64,000 nt of DNA from the NCBI RefSeq assembly GCF_000018885.1, contig NC_010168.1:3091251-3155250 (forward strand), read 5' to 3'. Positions within the stretch are counted from its first letter, which is position 1, and each line of letters opens with the position of its first letter. Below, piece by piece: positions 29,631 to 38,376 of this stretch. The position numbers and the translations under genes are program-made. The stretch is from Renibacterium salmoninarum ATCC 33209 (GTDB lineage Bacteria > Actinomycetota > Actinomycetes > Actinomycetales > Micrococcaceae). Below the pieces are notes generated by a model. That model worked only from the letters and a program-made list of their open reading frames with translations, did no database searches and had not been told where the DNA came from.

Positions 29631-30622
29631 ATGCCGCTATTTTTAGCCATCGATGCTGGTGGAACGTCCACGCGAGCAACTTTTCTTGATCAGCAAGGTA
29701 CCTGCCTGGGCTTCGGTAAATCTGGCCCCGGAAACCCAGTTTCTTCAGGTTTTGAAAGGGCGATTGGCTCGATCTCTGAGGCCTCCAAGCTCGCTTTAGC
29801 TGGGCTTTCCGACGCCGGGACTCAGCTTGAGAGCGTCAGCTTGGCGATGGCCGGAGGTTCGAGCAAAGTTCCAGTGGAAAAAATCCAGTCGGCACTTCAA
29901 GAACTCGGCCTTCGCGGAAACCTAATGATCGAATCTGATCTTTTAGCCATGTATTTGTCCGGAACTTATCATCCAAATGGTTATGCAGTAATCTCAGGCA
30001 CCGGCGCAATCTGTGCCCGAGTTATCGACTTTTCGACGGATCGCGTCGCCGACGGCCTAGGTTGGCTGCTTGGCGATGCTGGCTCGGGGTACTGGATTGG
30101 GCTTGCCGCAACTCAGGCCGTCGCCGCCGCCCTCGACGGACGCGGAGCACCCAGCAGTATGGTCCCCACGATGTTGAGTCGATTAGGCGTCAAGGCAACC
30201 GAGCAGATGCACGAAGGTCGGCCGATGCAATTGCAGGAGCTGCTGATCGCGGTTTATAGCCTGCGCCCCATCGAACTTGCGAGCTTCGCGACGCTTGCCT
30301 TCGAAGCTGCTGCTGAAGGCGACTCAGTGGCGGCAGGAATACTTCAACGCGCCGGCGAGGAGTATTGCGCAGTCTCGCCGTTGTTCGTCCAGTAGGGGCG
30401 GATTCAGCGCGCCTACCCCTCATCCTGGGTGGCAGCATTCTCTGACCCGGATCTGCGGTTCGCCGGGTGCTAGAACAAGAGCTCACCGACGTCGAAATCA
30501 TTGGGGTTTCAGATGGCCTTGCCGGAGCCGCTTCCCTGAGTTTGCGTCGAGCTGGCATCGAGGTGGACGCCGCGATATTCTCCGAGATTCAGCGAAGATT
30601 AGAAGAACTGCGAACGAGCTGA
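29631..30622 (+). pseudogene. nagK: N-acetylglucosamine kinase (BadF/BadG-type), frameshift plus nonsense
   Basis: An ASKHA-fold sugar kinase. From ATG 29631 the frame reads MPLFLAIDAGGTSTRATFLD (phosphate 1 motif), later SDLLAMYLSGTYHPNGYAVI and ISGTGAICARVID, then GLGWLLGDAGSGYWIG. Near 30370 one T appears to be lost, so the frame reaches a stop at 30395; the correct frame continues VRPVGADSARLPLILGGSIL, hits TGA at 30443-30445 and then resumes RRVLEQELTDVEIIGVSDGL to 30622. The product is therefore truncated before its C-terminal subdomain, so the gene is probably inactive. It is the divergent partner of the RpiR regulator, 94 bp away. Confidence 0.8.
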
Positions 30623-30623
30623 A

Positions 30624-31007
30624 TTAGCTCTCGGGGTCCCCAGTTGCTCCCGTTTTGGGATCTGCTTCAGAAGTCGTTGAATCGGCTACCGGCGGGTTCT
30701 TCTTCAATCGGTCTTCAGAACGAAGAATCACGCCGGAGCCCTTACTCAAATGCTCTGGATTTTCTTTGTAGCTCATCGCCAGCATTGCGCACATTACTAA
30801 GCAGACTATGAAGGTGATCGCAAAAGCGGTCAGGCCAAGATCAAAGCGCACAATGCGAGCTTGGCCATTGCTGGCGTCCCGCCCAGTACCACCAGTGGCA
30901 ACCACGGTAGTGATCACGCCAGCGATTAATCCGAGTACTGCAGAGAAGATCAGGGGTCCCTTGACCGAGGTTCGCAGCTTCTTGCCACTGCCTTCTTGGT
31001 CGGCCAC
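30624..31007 (-). CDS. Small membrane protein of unknown function
   Basis: A 127-residue protein with two hydrophobic segments (FSAVLGLIAGVITTVVATGG, about 21-40, and LGLTAFAITFIVCLVMCAML, about 57-76) and a charged, Ser/Thr/Asp-rich C-terminal tail, probably cytoplasmic by the positive-inside rule. I recognise no domain; proteins of this shape are common in Micrococcaceae. It converges with the nagK remnant, whose stop is 1 bp away. The ATG 31007 (MADQEGSGKK) follows AGAAGGAGCG, a good Shine-Dalgarno. Confidence 0.65.
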   Translation of the reverse strand: MADQEGSGKKLRTSVKGPLIFSAVLGLIAGVITTVVATGGTGRDASNGQARIVRFDLGLTAFAITFIVCLVMCAMLAMSYKENPEHLSKGSGVILRSEDRLKKNPPVADSTTSEADPKTGATGDPES

Positions 31008-31047
31008 GAGCGCTCCTTCTAGTTTGACAACTCTTTTAACACCCGAG

Positions 31048-31641
31048 TTATTCTACGCCCGGTAGAGACTGTTCAGAACTCAAGGTGCTTGCCGCTCCGC
31101 GCGAGCCATCAGTCCGGTAAGTCAAAGCGGCAAGAATCAGCGCCACACCAATGATCACCGCAGAACCACCCATCACGCCCAAGGGAGCTCTTGGCGAACC
31201 ATTGGCTAGGGCAAAAATCAAGATTCCAGCAACCGCAGCGATCGTGCCAGTAATAAGCCAGTCCCGGCCAAGTACAGTCTGTTGGCGGAACTTGAAGCCA
31301 AGCAAGATTTCCAAACCACCGGAGAGCACTAATGCCAAGCCGATAATCAAAGTGCTAGCACCGGGCGCAAGTAGTGAAACAAGGCCACATACCGCCAGCA
31401 CAATGCATTCGATTCGCAATAACAAGCCAGAGCCTTGCAAACCGTGCCGCACACTCATGTTAAGCACTAGTACCGCCGCAGCAGTGAGAAGCAAGTAGAC
31501 TCCGGCAGCGGCTGCAGGAACATCTGGCCAGAAGACAGTCAGCAGGCCAAAGGCAAGCGCAACCAGCGAACGCAACAGAACAGGTCGCCAAAGGCCCGGT
31601 TCCGGCGTCGGCCGTCCGACCTGTGCATTGTTCGACGTCAC
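31048..31641 (-). CDS. DUF308/HdeD-like membrane protein
   Basis: A 197-residue protein with six hydrophobic segments in paired helices (LLRSLVALAFGLLTVFWP, then VLNMSVRHGLQGSGLLLRIE, and later LIIGLALVLSGGLEILLGFK), as in DUF308/HdeD proteins, which are linked to acid stress in enterobacteria. The closing tail is Ser/Gly-rich. ATG 31641 (MTSNNAQVG) has GGAGGC upstream. The MATE transporter lies 52 bp upstream on the same strand and the small membrane protein 40 bp downstream. The function is not established for actinobacterial members. Confidence 0.65.
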   Translation of the reverse strand: MTSNNAQVGRPTPEPGLWRPVLLRSLVALAFGLLTVFWPDVPAAAAGVYLLLTAAAVLVLNMSVRHGLQGSGLLLRIECIVLAVCGLVSLLAPGASTLIIGLALVLSGGLEILLGFKFRQQTVLGRDWLITGTIAAVAGILIFALANGSPRAPLGVMGGSAVIIGVALILAALTYRTDGSRGAASTLSSEQSLPGVE

Positions 31642-31693
31642 TTTGCCTCCAATAACTGATTGCCCGCCGTATTAGTCTATTCGCATCAGGCAC

Positions 31694-33058
31694 TCATCGG
31701 ACGCCGGTCAACAGCCAAGCGTCCGTGCGTGCGCGCAAGCCTAAGCTAACCGCGCGCGCCAAGAGATAGCCGCCAGTAAAAGCAGCCCACAGCCAGCCGA
31801 GCCCCACTGGGCCTTGTAGACCGGAAATTGCCACCCAAATCAGCAAGGGGGCATAAGCGGCAAGACACGCCATGCCGACCAAACCCAAGTATCGGACGTC
31901 GCCGGCCCCCATCAATACGCCGTCGAGCACGAAAACAAATCCAGCTATTGGCTGGCACACCGCGAGCGCTATCAACGCGGCAAATAATGACTTGTGCACT
32001 TGCTGGTCAGTGGAAAAGATCCAACCGAGCCAAGGCGATCCAGCCAGCACTAAGATACCGGTCAAGACTCCGAAGCCAATCCCCCATCGAATCATGGTCC
32101 GGGTGAGTGCATGCACTAATGGCAAGTTGCCAGCACCTAGCTCTTTGCCAATAAGCGCTTGTGCGGCAATGGCCAATGCGTCTAGCGCGAACGCCAAGAG
32201 GTAGAAGATGCTGGTGGCAATTTGATGGGCAGCAAGGTTGTCCGGGCCTTGCCCGGTAGCGACGACGACGGTCGCCACAGTGGCCGCACGCAGGCTCAGC
32301 GTGCGAACGAAAAGCCAGCCGCCAACCGAGGTCAACGACAACACGGCCCGCCAGTCTGGCGCTAGGGCCAGCCGCTCCTGCCGGGCAGCGCGAACCACAA
32401 TGACTAGGTACACCGCGGTCATCAACCATTGTGCGATCGAGGTTCCAATGGCCGAACCCGCCACATCTAAGTTGAGCGGGTAAACAAGAAGCCAGTTCGA
32501 ACCCGCGTTCAGTGCGAAGCCGAGTACCGCCACCACCAACGGGGTCCTAGTATCTTGTAAGCCGCGCAAGACGCCGATCGCCGCCAACACCATGAGCATC
32601 GCCGGAATGCCGGGCATAGACCACTGCAGGTAGCTTGTGCCAGCAGCCAAGATTGGGCCCCGTGCGCCCAATAATTGCAGCAGCGGTTCAGCAACAAATA
32701 CGCCAGCAATTGCCAAGCCCACGCCCAGAACCAAAGCCAGCCAGATTCCGTCGCGGCCAATCGCCACCGCGTCTCGATGCCGCCCCGCACCGATCAACCT
32801 GGCAACTGCAGGGGTGGTCGAGTACGCCAAGAAAACAAGCAAGCCCACTGCGGTTTGTAAAAGAGTCGAAGCAAGTCCGACGCCGGCCAGCTGGTTGACG
32901 CCGAGATGGCCGACAATTGCGGCATCGGCGAGCAGAAAAAGCGGCTCGGCGATCAAAGCACCCAGGGCGGGCACCGCGAGGCGAAGGATTTGGCGGCCGA
33001 TGCCGGCAGGTCCGGTGGGCGTTGAAGTCTCCGCAGATCGCGAATGGGCAGGATCCAC
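31694..33058 (-). CDS. MATE family efflux transporter
   Basis: A 454-residue multidrug/toxin extrusion transporter of about 12 helices, driving export of organic cations by a Na+ or H+ gradient. The N-terminal half shows PALGALIAEPLFLLADAAIV and the conserved GHLGVNQLAGVGLASTLLQT; the second half has RTLSLRAATVATVVVATGQG and ALDALAIAAQALIGKELGAG, DinF-like features. GTG 33058 (VDPAHSRSAETS) is proposed, because the frame is open to 33265 but that part overlaps a divergent gene. The substrate is unknown. The TOPRIM remnant starts 50 bp away on the opposite strand. Confidence 0.85.
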   Translation of the reverse strand: MDPAHSRSAETSTPTGPAGIGRQILRLAVPALGALIAEPLFLLADAAIVGHLGVNQLAGVGLASTLLQTAVGLLVFLAYSTTPAVARLIGAGRHRDAVAIGRDGIWLALVLGVGLAIAGVFVAEPLLQLLGARGPILAAGTSYLQWSMPGIPAMLMVLAAIGVLRGLQDTRTPLVVAVLGFALNAGSNWLLVYPLNLDVAGSAIGTSIAQWLMTAVYLVIVVRAARQERLALAPDWRAVLSLTSVGGWLFVRTLSLRAATVATVVVATGQGPDNLAAHQIATSIFYLLAFALDALAIAAQALIGKELGAGNLPLVHALTRTMIRWGIGFGVLTGILVLAGSPWLGWIFSTDQQVHKSLFAALIALAVCQPIAGFVFVLDGVLMGAGDVRYLGLVGMACLAAYAPLLIWVAISGLQGPVGLGWLWAAFTGGYLLARAVSLGLRARTDAWLLTGVR

Positions 33059-33108
33059 ATCAGAAGTGTACTCAACGAAAGTTGTGCCGAAGTGCGAAGC
33101 TTGACGCC

Positions 33109-33785
33109 ATGGAACCATCAGGATCTTCGGAGAAACTAGAGCAGTTCCGGCAAAACGCCACCCGTTGGGCAGCAGGTGGCAGTGCTGCCGAGGCCGCCGG
33201 TGTAACTGCTGCTGCGCTGGCAAGCAGCTGCTGTCTGCAAACGGTCGTCTTCGTTGAGGGTGCAAGTGATCAGGCGGCGGTAGAGACGGCAGCCTTTCGC
33301 CGGGGGCGCGATTTGGCTGCTGAAGGCATAGTAGTAATCTCGCTCGGCGGTGTAACCAATATTGCCAAATTTATGGACGTTCTGGGCCCAGCCGGTTTGC
33401 GCCTAAATGTCGCTGGCTTGTGTGACAGCGGCGAAGAACGTTATTTTTGCGCGCGGCAGAACGGGCCGGGCTCGGAGTTCGATTAAGCCGAACGGAGATG
33501 GAAGCGCTGGGTTTTTGGGTCTGCGAAGCTGATCTAGAAGAAGAGCTCATGCGCACCCTAGGTGTTGCCGTCGTCGAATCTGTCATAGAAGCTCATGGTG
33601 ATCTACGCGCGCTAACCATTTTCCGAAAACAACCCGCACAGCTGGCGTGCACTGAGCAGCAACGCCTGCACCGATTTATGGGCACAATCAGCGGCCGGAA
33701 AATCAACTATGGCCAGTGGCTAGTAGAAGCGCTCGAGCCAGCTGAGATGCCAAGGCCACTGTCTGGGCTACTAGATTCGATCTGA
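33109..33785 (+). pseudogene. TOPRIM nucleotidyl-transferase/hydrolase protein, frameshifted
   Basis: A small OLD-type TOPRIM-domain protein of the kind found in Arthrobacter (TVVFVEGASDQAAVETAAFR, then GIVVISLGGVTNIAKFMDVL and LNVAGLCDSGEERYF). The Glu/Asp motifs EGxSD and DSG typical of TOPRIM are visible. After ERYF a T-run at 33444-33448 appears to have lost one T: the first frame ends at 33486, whereas the other continues RAAERAGLGVRLSRTEMEAL and MRTLGVAVVESVIEAHGDLR to 33785. The single-base lesion implies recent inactivation. The function is unknown, possibly nucleic-acid repair or defence. Confidence 0.78.
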
Positions 33786-33829
33786 TTCCGAGAGCTCAGC
33801 ACTGCTGCTAATACGTGCTGCCGAGAGAA

Positions 33830-35215
33830 TTAATACGCGCTGCCGGTGCTATCCGGGGCCATATTTGAAAAGCGAGAGTAATGGCCTTGGAAACCCACCA
33901 CGATGGTCTTGGTTGGACCGTTACGGTGCTTAGCGATGATGACGTCTGCTTCGCCGGCTCTTGAGGACTCTTTGTCGTAAATATCTTCACGGTGCAGCAA
34001 AATGACCATGTCCGCGTCCTGCTCAATAGAGCCCGATTCACGCAAGTCAGAGACCATTGGCTTCTTGTCAGTTCGCTGCTCAGAACCACGGTTCAGCTGC
34101 GACAGGGCAATAACCGGGACGCCAAGCTCCTTGGCCAGCAGCTTCAAAGCACGGGAAAATTCAGAAACTTCCTGCTGGCGCGATTCAACGCGTTTGCCAG
34201 AGGACATCAGCTGAAGATAGTCCAAAACGACTAGCTTCAGCTCGTGTTGTTGCTTAAGCCGACGGCATTTTGCCCGGATCTCCATCAATGACATGTTGGG
34301 GCTATCGTCAATGAAAAGTGGCGCTTCGCTCAAGGGCCCCATCACCTTGGCCATTTTGGTCCACTGCTCGTCTTTGACGGTGCCCTTGCGCAAGTCCTGG
34401 AGTTGAATGGTCGCTTCAGCGCTCATGAGGCGCATCGCAATTTCAGTACGGCTCATTTCCAGCGAGAAAAAGACGGTTGCCATTTTGTTCTTAATCGCTG
34501 CCGAACGGGCAATATCCAGAGCAAAAGTCGACTTACCAACCGCAGGACGAGCCGCGATGACGATCATCTGCCCCGGATGCAAGCCATGGGTCAGCTCGTC
34601 CAGATCATAAAAACCAGTCGGCACACCGATCATGCCCTCGCCACGGTGCCCGGCAGCCTCAATCTCATCAACCGCGGTCTGCATCACTTCACCCAGCGAA
34701 ACGTAATCCTCCGCGGAGCGGCGTTCGGCGACGGCGAAGATCTCAGCCTGAGCGGCGTTGACGATGTCTTCGACTTCACCGTCGTTGCCGTAACCGAGTT
34801 GGACGATCTTCGTTCCAGCATTTACTAGCCGGCGCAAGACTGCACGCTCCGCGACGATCTGAGCATAGAAGCCCGCGTTTGCCGCCGTGGGCACCGATTG
34901 AATCAACTGATGCAAATAGGCGGGTCCACCAACTTTGGAGATCTCACCCCGTTTTGTTAGCTCGTCAGAGACGGTGACCGCATCGGCAGGCTCACCACGA
35001 CCGTATAAATCGAGTACAGCCTCATAAATATTTTCGTGGGCCGGACGGTAGAAGTCCTGCCCACGCAACACCTCAACGACGTCGGCAATCGCGTCTTTTG
35101 AAAGCAGCATGCCGCCCAATACGCTCTGCTCGGCGACAAGATCCTGGGGTGGGGTTCGGGGGAAGTCCGGTTCACGCAGCGAAGTAGTCTCCGCCTGCTG
35201 ATCAGCTACCGACAT
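33830..35215 (-). CDS. dnaB: Replicative DNA helicase DnaB
   Basis: DnaB unwinds DNA ahead of the replication fork as a hexamer. The 461-residue protein has an N-terminal primase-interacting domain (PPQDLVAEQSVLGGMLLSKD and RPAHENIYEAVLDLY), a linker, and a RecA-like domain with Walker A ARPAVGKSTFALDIAR, Walker B LKLVVLDYLQLMSS and the ALSQLNRGSEQR arginine-finger region. No intein is present. ATG 35215 (MSVADQQAETT) was chosen; the frame extends to 35245. It lies with DnaA-box-like motifs in its upstream gap and near rpsF-ssb-rpsR-rplI, the common actinobacterial neighbourhood. Confidence 0.95.
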   Translation of the reverse strand: MSVADQQAETTSLREPDFPRTPPQDLVAEQSVLGGMLLSKDAIADVVEVLRGQDFYRPAHENIYEAVLDLYGRGEPADAVTVSDELTKRGEISKVGGPAYLHQLIQSVPTAANAGFYAQIVAERAVLRRLVNAGTKIVQLGYGNDGEVEDIVNAAQAEIFAVAERRSAEDYVSLGEVMQTAVDEIEAAGHRGEGMIGVPTGFYDLDELTHGLHPGQMIVIAARPAVGKSTFALDIARSAAIKNKMATVFFSLEMSRTEIAMRLMSAEATIQLQDLRKGTVKDEQWTKMAKVMGPLSEAPLFIDDSPNMSLMEIRAKCRRLKQQHELKLVVLDYLQLMSSGKRVESRQQEVSEFSRALKLLAKELGVPVIALSQLNRGSEQRTDKKPMVSDLRESGSIEQDADMVILLHREDIYDKESSRAGEADVIIAKHRNGPTKTIVVGFQGHYSRFSNMAPDSTGSAY

Positions 35216-35426
35216 CGATGCCCGCTCCCTTCGAGTCGTTTGCACAAAACTGCATCCTTCAACCTGATAACTGCATTCTGCCGCCTAGCACCGACAGTGT
35301 GGCTTTGTGCCACTTAGTCAAAGCCGTGGCCAGCCTCAGCAAGCATCGCCAAGCGATGTTCAGTATGGATACCTGGCAACGTTAGACGCTGCATCGCCCA
35401 ACGCCAAGCTGTCAGCCCAACCACAT

Positions 35427-35584
35427 TGTGGATAACTTGTGGATAGCGCGGCGTGTCATGTGCACAGGCTGGGGACAACGCTGTGGATAGAAATATTTAT
35501 TTTTAACAAATGCCTTGCTGACCTGCGGTTATGCAAAACACAGGCTGTGGAGAAGAGGAAGTTTTTGCGGAACCTTCATCCACA
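35427..35584. promoter_or_regulatory. DnaA-box-like cluster upstream of dnaB
   Basis: Five 9-mers resemble DnaA boxes: the complement of TTATCCACA at 35427-35435 (perfect E. coli consensus), the complement of CTATCCACA at 35438-35446 and 35482-35490, a weaker complement of TTCTCCACA at 35546-35554, and TCATCCACA at 35576-35584. The 540-bp gap between dnaB and the next gene otherwise holds no gene; A/T-rich ATATTTATTTTT at about 35493 is adjacent. A role in titrating DnaA or controlling dnaB is inference. Confidence 0.55.
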
Positions 35585-35756
35585 GCTTGCATGTTGACAA
35601 CTTTCAAAAAATGGGCATGCACCGTTAAAAAAGTCAGTTCAAAACTAGTCAATGTGACCGATGTCACTGCAACACTTGGTTGCAAAGAGATCAAGAATCT
35701 AGTCCATCAGCAAAGCCGCGCTAGGCAGCGTGCGCAGCGACGACTAAGCTCTGTTC

Positions 35757-36104
35757 ATGGATTGGTTGATCGTAGTACTCATCGGCATTGTGGGAGTCGT
35801 GGTACTGATCTGGGCCATGCGCGTTGGCCGCCCCCGCGGCTCACAACTTTCCGACGCCGACCACTATATGCGTGAGCTGACCTCACGGTCACATAGTTCG
35901 CGAATTTCTGCCCCACAAAACATGACCTCGGCCCAATCAACCCAGGCCTACACCCAGGCACCAGCTGTCCAATTGCCGCCACAACTGGTGGCGCAGGCAC
36001 AGGGTATGGTTCGGAACGGCCAAAAGATTCAGGCGATTGCCCTGATTCGACAAGTGACCGGATTCGACCTGGCCACTTCCAAGCGAATCGCAGACAACCT
36101 CTAA
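35757..36104 (+). CDS. Membrane-anchored protein with L7/L12 C-domain-like tail
   Basis: A 115-residue protein with one N-terminal transmembrane helix (LIVVLIGIVGVVVLIWAM), a polar linker rich in Ser, Thr and Gln, and a C-terminal module QAQGMVRNGQKIQAIALIRQ followed by VTGFDLATSKRIADNL that resembles the helix-rich ribosomal protein L7/L12 C-terminal fold. ATG 35757. Small proteins of this architecture are widespread in Micrococcales, with no established function. It starts 5 bp before the DUF1801-type gene, so they may be cotranscribed. Confidence 0.6.
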   Translation: MDWLIVVLIGIVGVVVLIWAMRVGRPRGSQLSDADHYMRELTSRSHSSRISAPQNMTSAQSTQAYTQAPAVQLPPQLVAQAQGMVRNGQKIQAIALIRQVTGFDLATSKRIADNL

Positions 36105-36109
36105 GCGCC

Positions 36110-36527
36110 ATGCAGGCTCAGAACAAGACGATGCCTACGGGTGAATCTGTCTCAGCATTCATTAGCGGCGTAAGCAACGCAAAACGGCGACAGGATGCAG
36201 AAGAGCTTCTTGAACTGTTTGGCCGTTGCACAGGCCTTAAAGCAGTTATGTGGGGGCCCAGCATCATTGGCTTTGGCCTGAACCACTATCGTTACGCGAG
36301 CGGTCGCGAGGGTGACCAGCCCGCCGTCGGCTTCTCGCCGCGCGCTTCGAATCTGGCACTGTATGGCCTTATCAACACTGCTGAAGCCCGCGAGCAATTG
36401 ACCTCTTTGGGCAAGCACAGAGCCGGTGCGGGCTGTCTTTAATTTGAGCTTGCTCAGCGACGCAAACCTGGGCGTTCTGGAAAAACTGATCCGAGCTGGG
36501 TTCGACTTGATGCACAACGCCACTTAA
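36110..36527 (+). pseudogene. DUF1801 family protein, frameshifted near C-terminus
   Basis: From ATG 36110 (MQAQNKTMPTGESVSAFISG) the frame shows DUF1801 features: VSNAKRRQDAEELLELFGRC, WGPSIIGFGLNHYRYASGRE and AVGFSPRASNLALYGL. It ends at 36442 (after GAGCL), whereas the next frame carries the missing tail LSDANLGVLEKLIRAGFDLM and HNAT to 36527. An insertion of one (or loss of two) bases near 36437-36445 explains this. The function of DUF1801 is unknown. Confidence 0.78.
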
Positions 36528-36531
36528 ACGA

Positions 36532-36594
36532 AAACGCTGCACCACTTTTGGTCGCTAAACCAGTTGTTTAGCGACCAAAAGTGGTGCAGCGTTT
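36532..36594. terminator. Long inverted repeat between convergent genes
   Basis: Arms 36532-36560 and 36566-36594 are perfect 29-nt reverse complements with a 5-nt CAGTT loop. It lies between the stop of the DUF1801 remnant (36527, plus) and rplI (36605, minus), so it can serve both directions. The left arm begins AAACGCTGCACCACTTTTGG; it is not shared with the family A or B repeats. Confidence 0.75.
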
Positions 36595-36604
36595 CAGTAA
36601 CGAG

Positions 36605-37057
36605 TTACTTACCTGCGACGACGTTCAAGTCGATCACAGCGGAAACGTCCTCGTGCAGACGAACGTTTGCCTGGTATTTGCCAACGCTCTTGATGTGCGC
36701 CGGGATCTCGACCTTGCGCTTGTCGATGCTGCCCAAACCAGCAGCTTCAACAGCCTTTGCAACGTCCTCAGCCTTAACGGTGCCGAAGAGGCGACCGGAA
36801 TCGCCGGCCTTCACCTCGAGGCGTACCGGGGTGGAGGACAGCTTGGCGGCCTGAGCCTGAGCAGCTTCAACGGAAGCGTGCTCACGAGCAGCGCGAGCAG
36901 CCTTGATGGACTCAACCTGCTTCTCGCCACCCTTCGTCCAGGTCAGAGCGAAGCCGCGGGGCAGAAGGTAATTACGTGCGTAACCGTTCTTCACCTCGAC
37001 GACGTCGCCAGCAGCACCGAGACCGGTCACTTCATGGGTCAAAATGATTTTTGCCAT
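36605..37057 (-). CDS. rplI: 50S ribosomal protein L9
   Basis: L9 binds 23S rRNA and stabilises the L1 region of the large subunit. The 150-residue protein begins [20 protein letters not shown] and has [18 protein letters not shown], the canonical N-terminal globular domain, followed by a long helix and the C-terminal domain ending [20 protein letters not shown]. Its length is the family norm. It is the last gene of rpsF-ssb-rpsR-rplI, and a 29-bp-arm hairpin lies just downstream. ATG 37057 has a GGAGAG Shine-Dalgarno. Confidence 0.95.
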   Translation of the reverse strand: MAKIILTHEVTGLGAAGDVVEVKNGYARNYLLPRGFALTWTKGGEKQVESIKAARAAREHASVEAAQAQAAKLSSTPVRLEVKAGDSGRLFGTVKAEDVAKAVEAAGLGSIDKRKVEIPAHIKSVGKYQANVRLHEDVSAVIDLNVVAGK

Positions 37058-37087
37058 TGTAGTTTTCTCTCCTTGCTTTCTGAGCGC

Positions 37088-37327
37088 TTAGCCGCGACCC
37101 GCGCCGGAGTACGGCAGTAGAGCAACTTCGCGAGCGTTCTTGATCGCCTGAGCGATCTTGCGCTGTTCCTGCACGGTCACGCCAGTAACGCGACGAGCAC
37201 GGATCTTTCCGCGATCGGAGATGAACTTGCGCAGCAAAGCTACGTCCTTGTAGTCGATGACAGTGATGTCAGCGGCCTTCAGGGGGTTGGACTTTGGTTT
37301 GGGCTTACGGATTTCAGCCTTAGCCAT
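37088..37327 (-). CDS. rpsR: 30S ribosomal protein S18
   Basis: S18 pairs with S6 on the 30S platform. The 79-residue protein has the diagnostic core [40 protein letters not shown] and [20 protein letters not shown]. The ATG 37327 has a strong AAAGGAGCTCC site. No CxxC zinc ribbon is visible, so it appears to be a zinc-independent (C-) form, common in actinobacteria that carry a second zinc-type paralogue. It lies between ssb and rplI. Confidence 0.95.
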   Translation of the reverse strand: MAKAEIRKPKPKSNPLKAADITVIDYKDVALLRKFISDRGKIRARRVTGVTVQEQRKIAQAIKNAREVALLPYSGAGRG

Positions 37328-37456
37328 CGTGGAGCTCCTTTTCTGTGGAGCCCGTGGGTTTCACGCCACGGGATGGAGAGTGGTGCACACTCGCAGTGCC
37401 GGCATCGCCGTCACAGGGGGTCCCTCGTGCACCAATCTATGAATTATTTTGGTGAT

Positions 37457-38020
37457 TTAGAACGGAGGTTCGGATGAATCCGGACCGGCGCCCCAATTAC
37501 CGGAGTTAGACGAGGGAGTAGCCCACGGGTCTTCGGCCGGAGCTGACTGTTGGCCAGATCCACCCCATGCAGCGTTGCCGCCGCCCTGGTTGCCACCGAA
37601 GTTGCCGCCGCCACCATTTCCGCCGCCGAAGTTGCCGCCACCCTGACCGCCGGAGCGTTGGGTGCGGTTAACTTTGGCATTGGCATAACGCAGCGAGGGA
37701 CCGATTTCATCGACCTCAAGCTCCATTACAGTGCGCTTTTCGCCCTCTTTAGTTTCGTAGGAGCGTGACTTCAGTCGTCCGGAAACAATCACCCGGGAGC
37801 CTTTAGTCAACGACTCGGCCACGTTTTCAGCCGCTTCGCGCCACACCGATGCGCGCAAGAACAGCGTTTCGCCGTCTTTCCATTCATTGGAGTTGCGGTC
37901 GAAGGTACGCGGCGTAGACGCAATGGTGAAGTTGGCCACCGCAGAACCGGACGGTGTGAACCGTAATTCCGGATCGTTGGTCAGATTGCCAATCACGGTG
38001 ATGGTAGTTTCGCCTGCCAT
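37457..38020 (-). CDS. ssb: Single-stranded DNA-binding protein
   Basis: SSB protects single-stranded DNA at replication forks. The 187-residue protein has the OB-fold [40 protein letters not shown] and [20 protein letters not shown], a glycine-rich disordered region around [20 protein letters not shown], and the acidic, partner-binding C-terminus ending SSEPPF. The gap to rpsF is 50 bp and to rpsR about 130 bp. It sits in the classic rpsF-ssb-rpsR-rplI order; together they supply replication and ribosome assembly. Confidence 0.95.
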   Translation of the reverse strand: MAGETTITVIGNLTNDPELRFTPSGSAVANFTIASTPRTFDRNSNEWKDGETLFLRASVWREAAENVAESLTKGSRVIVSGRLKSRSYETKEGEKRTVMELEVDEIGPSLRYANAKVNRTQRSGGQGGGNFGGGNGGGGNFGGNQGGGNAAWGGSGQQSAPAEDPWATPSSNSGNWGAGPDSSEPPF

Positions 38021-38070
38021 GTCTGCCCTCTTCCTACGTATTGTTCAGATCAGATGATTGATAGCCGAAA

Positions 38071-38376
38071 TTACTCGGCAGCAACCTTCTGGTCTTCGGG
38101 GCGGATGATCTTGGTGCGCAAGATGGTCTCGTTGAGGCCAAGCTGGCGGTCAAGTTCCTTAGCGGTAGCCGGCTCAGCAGTGAAGTTCACTACGGCGTAG
38201 ATACCTTCAGATTTCTTTTTGATGTCATATGCCAAGCGGCGACGTCCCCAGATGTCCACCTTGTCGACGGTTCCACCGTCTGTGGTGATCACGTTGAGGA
38301 ACTTCTGAAGCGTTGGCTCGACGGTACGCTCTTCGACCTCTGGGTCGATGATTACCATCAATTCGTAAGGACGCAT
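38071..38376 (-). CDS. rpsF: 30S ribosomal protein S6
   Basis: S6 binds 16S rRNA helix 22-23 with S18. The 101-residue protein begins [20 protein letters not shown] and has [20 protein letters not shown] and [20 protein letters not shown], the typical four-strand two-helix fold. ATG 38376 follows AGGAGGTGGGTTCACAT, a perfect Shine-Dalgarno; ATG 38388 would add MGSH and is not supported. It is first in its cluster, and the tail of the frameshifted MFS frame overlaps its start codon region. Confidence 0.95.
   Translation of the reverse strand: MRPYELMVIIDPEVEERTVEPTLQKFLNVITTDGGTVDKVDIWGRRRLAYDIKKKSEGIYAVVNFTAEPATAKELDRQLGLNETILRTKIIRPEDQKVAAE

Noticed and set aside
32917..33108. Upstream in-frame extension of the TOPRIM gene and of the MATE gene on the opposite strand
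   Set aside because: Each extension overlaps the other gene, lacks a ribosome-binding site and has no family-like sequence; the later starts fit better.
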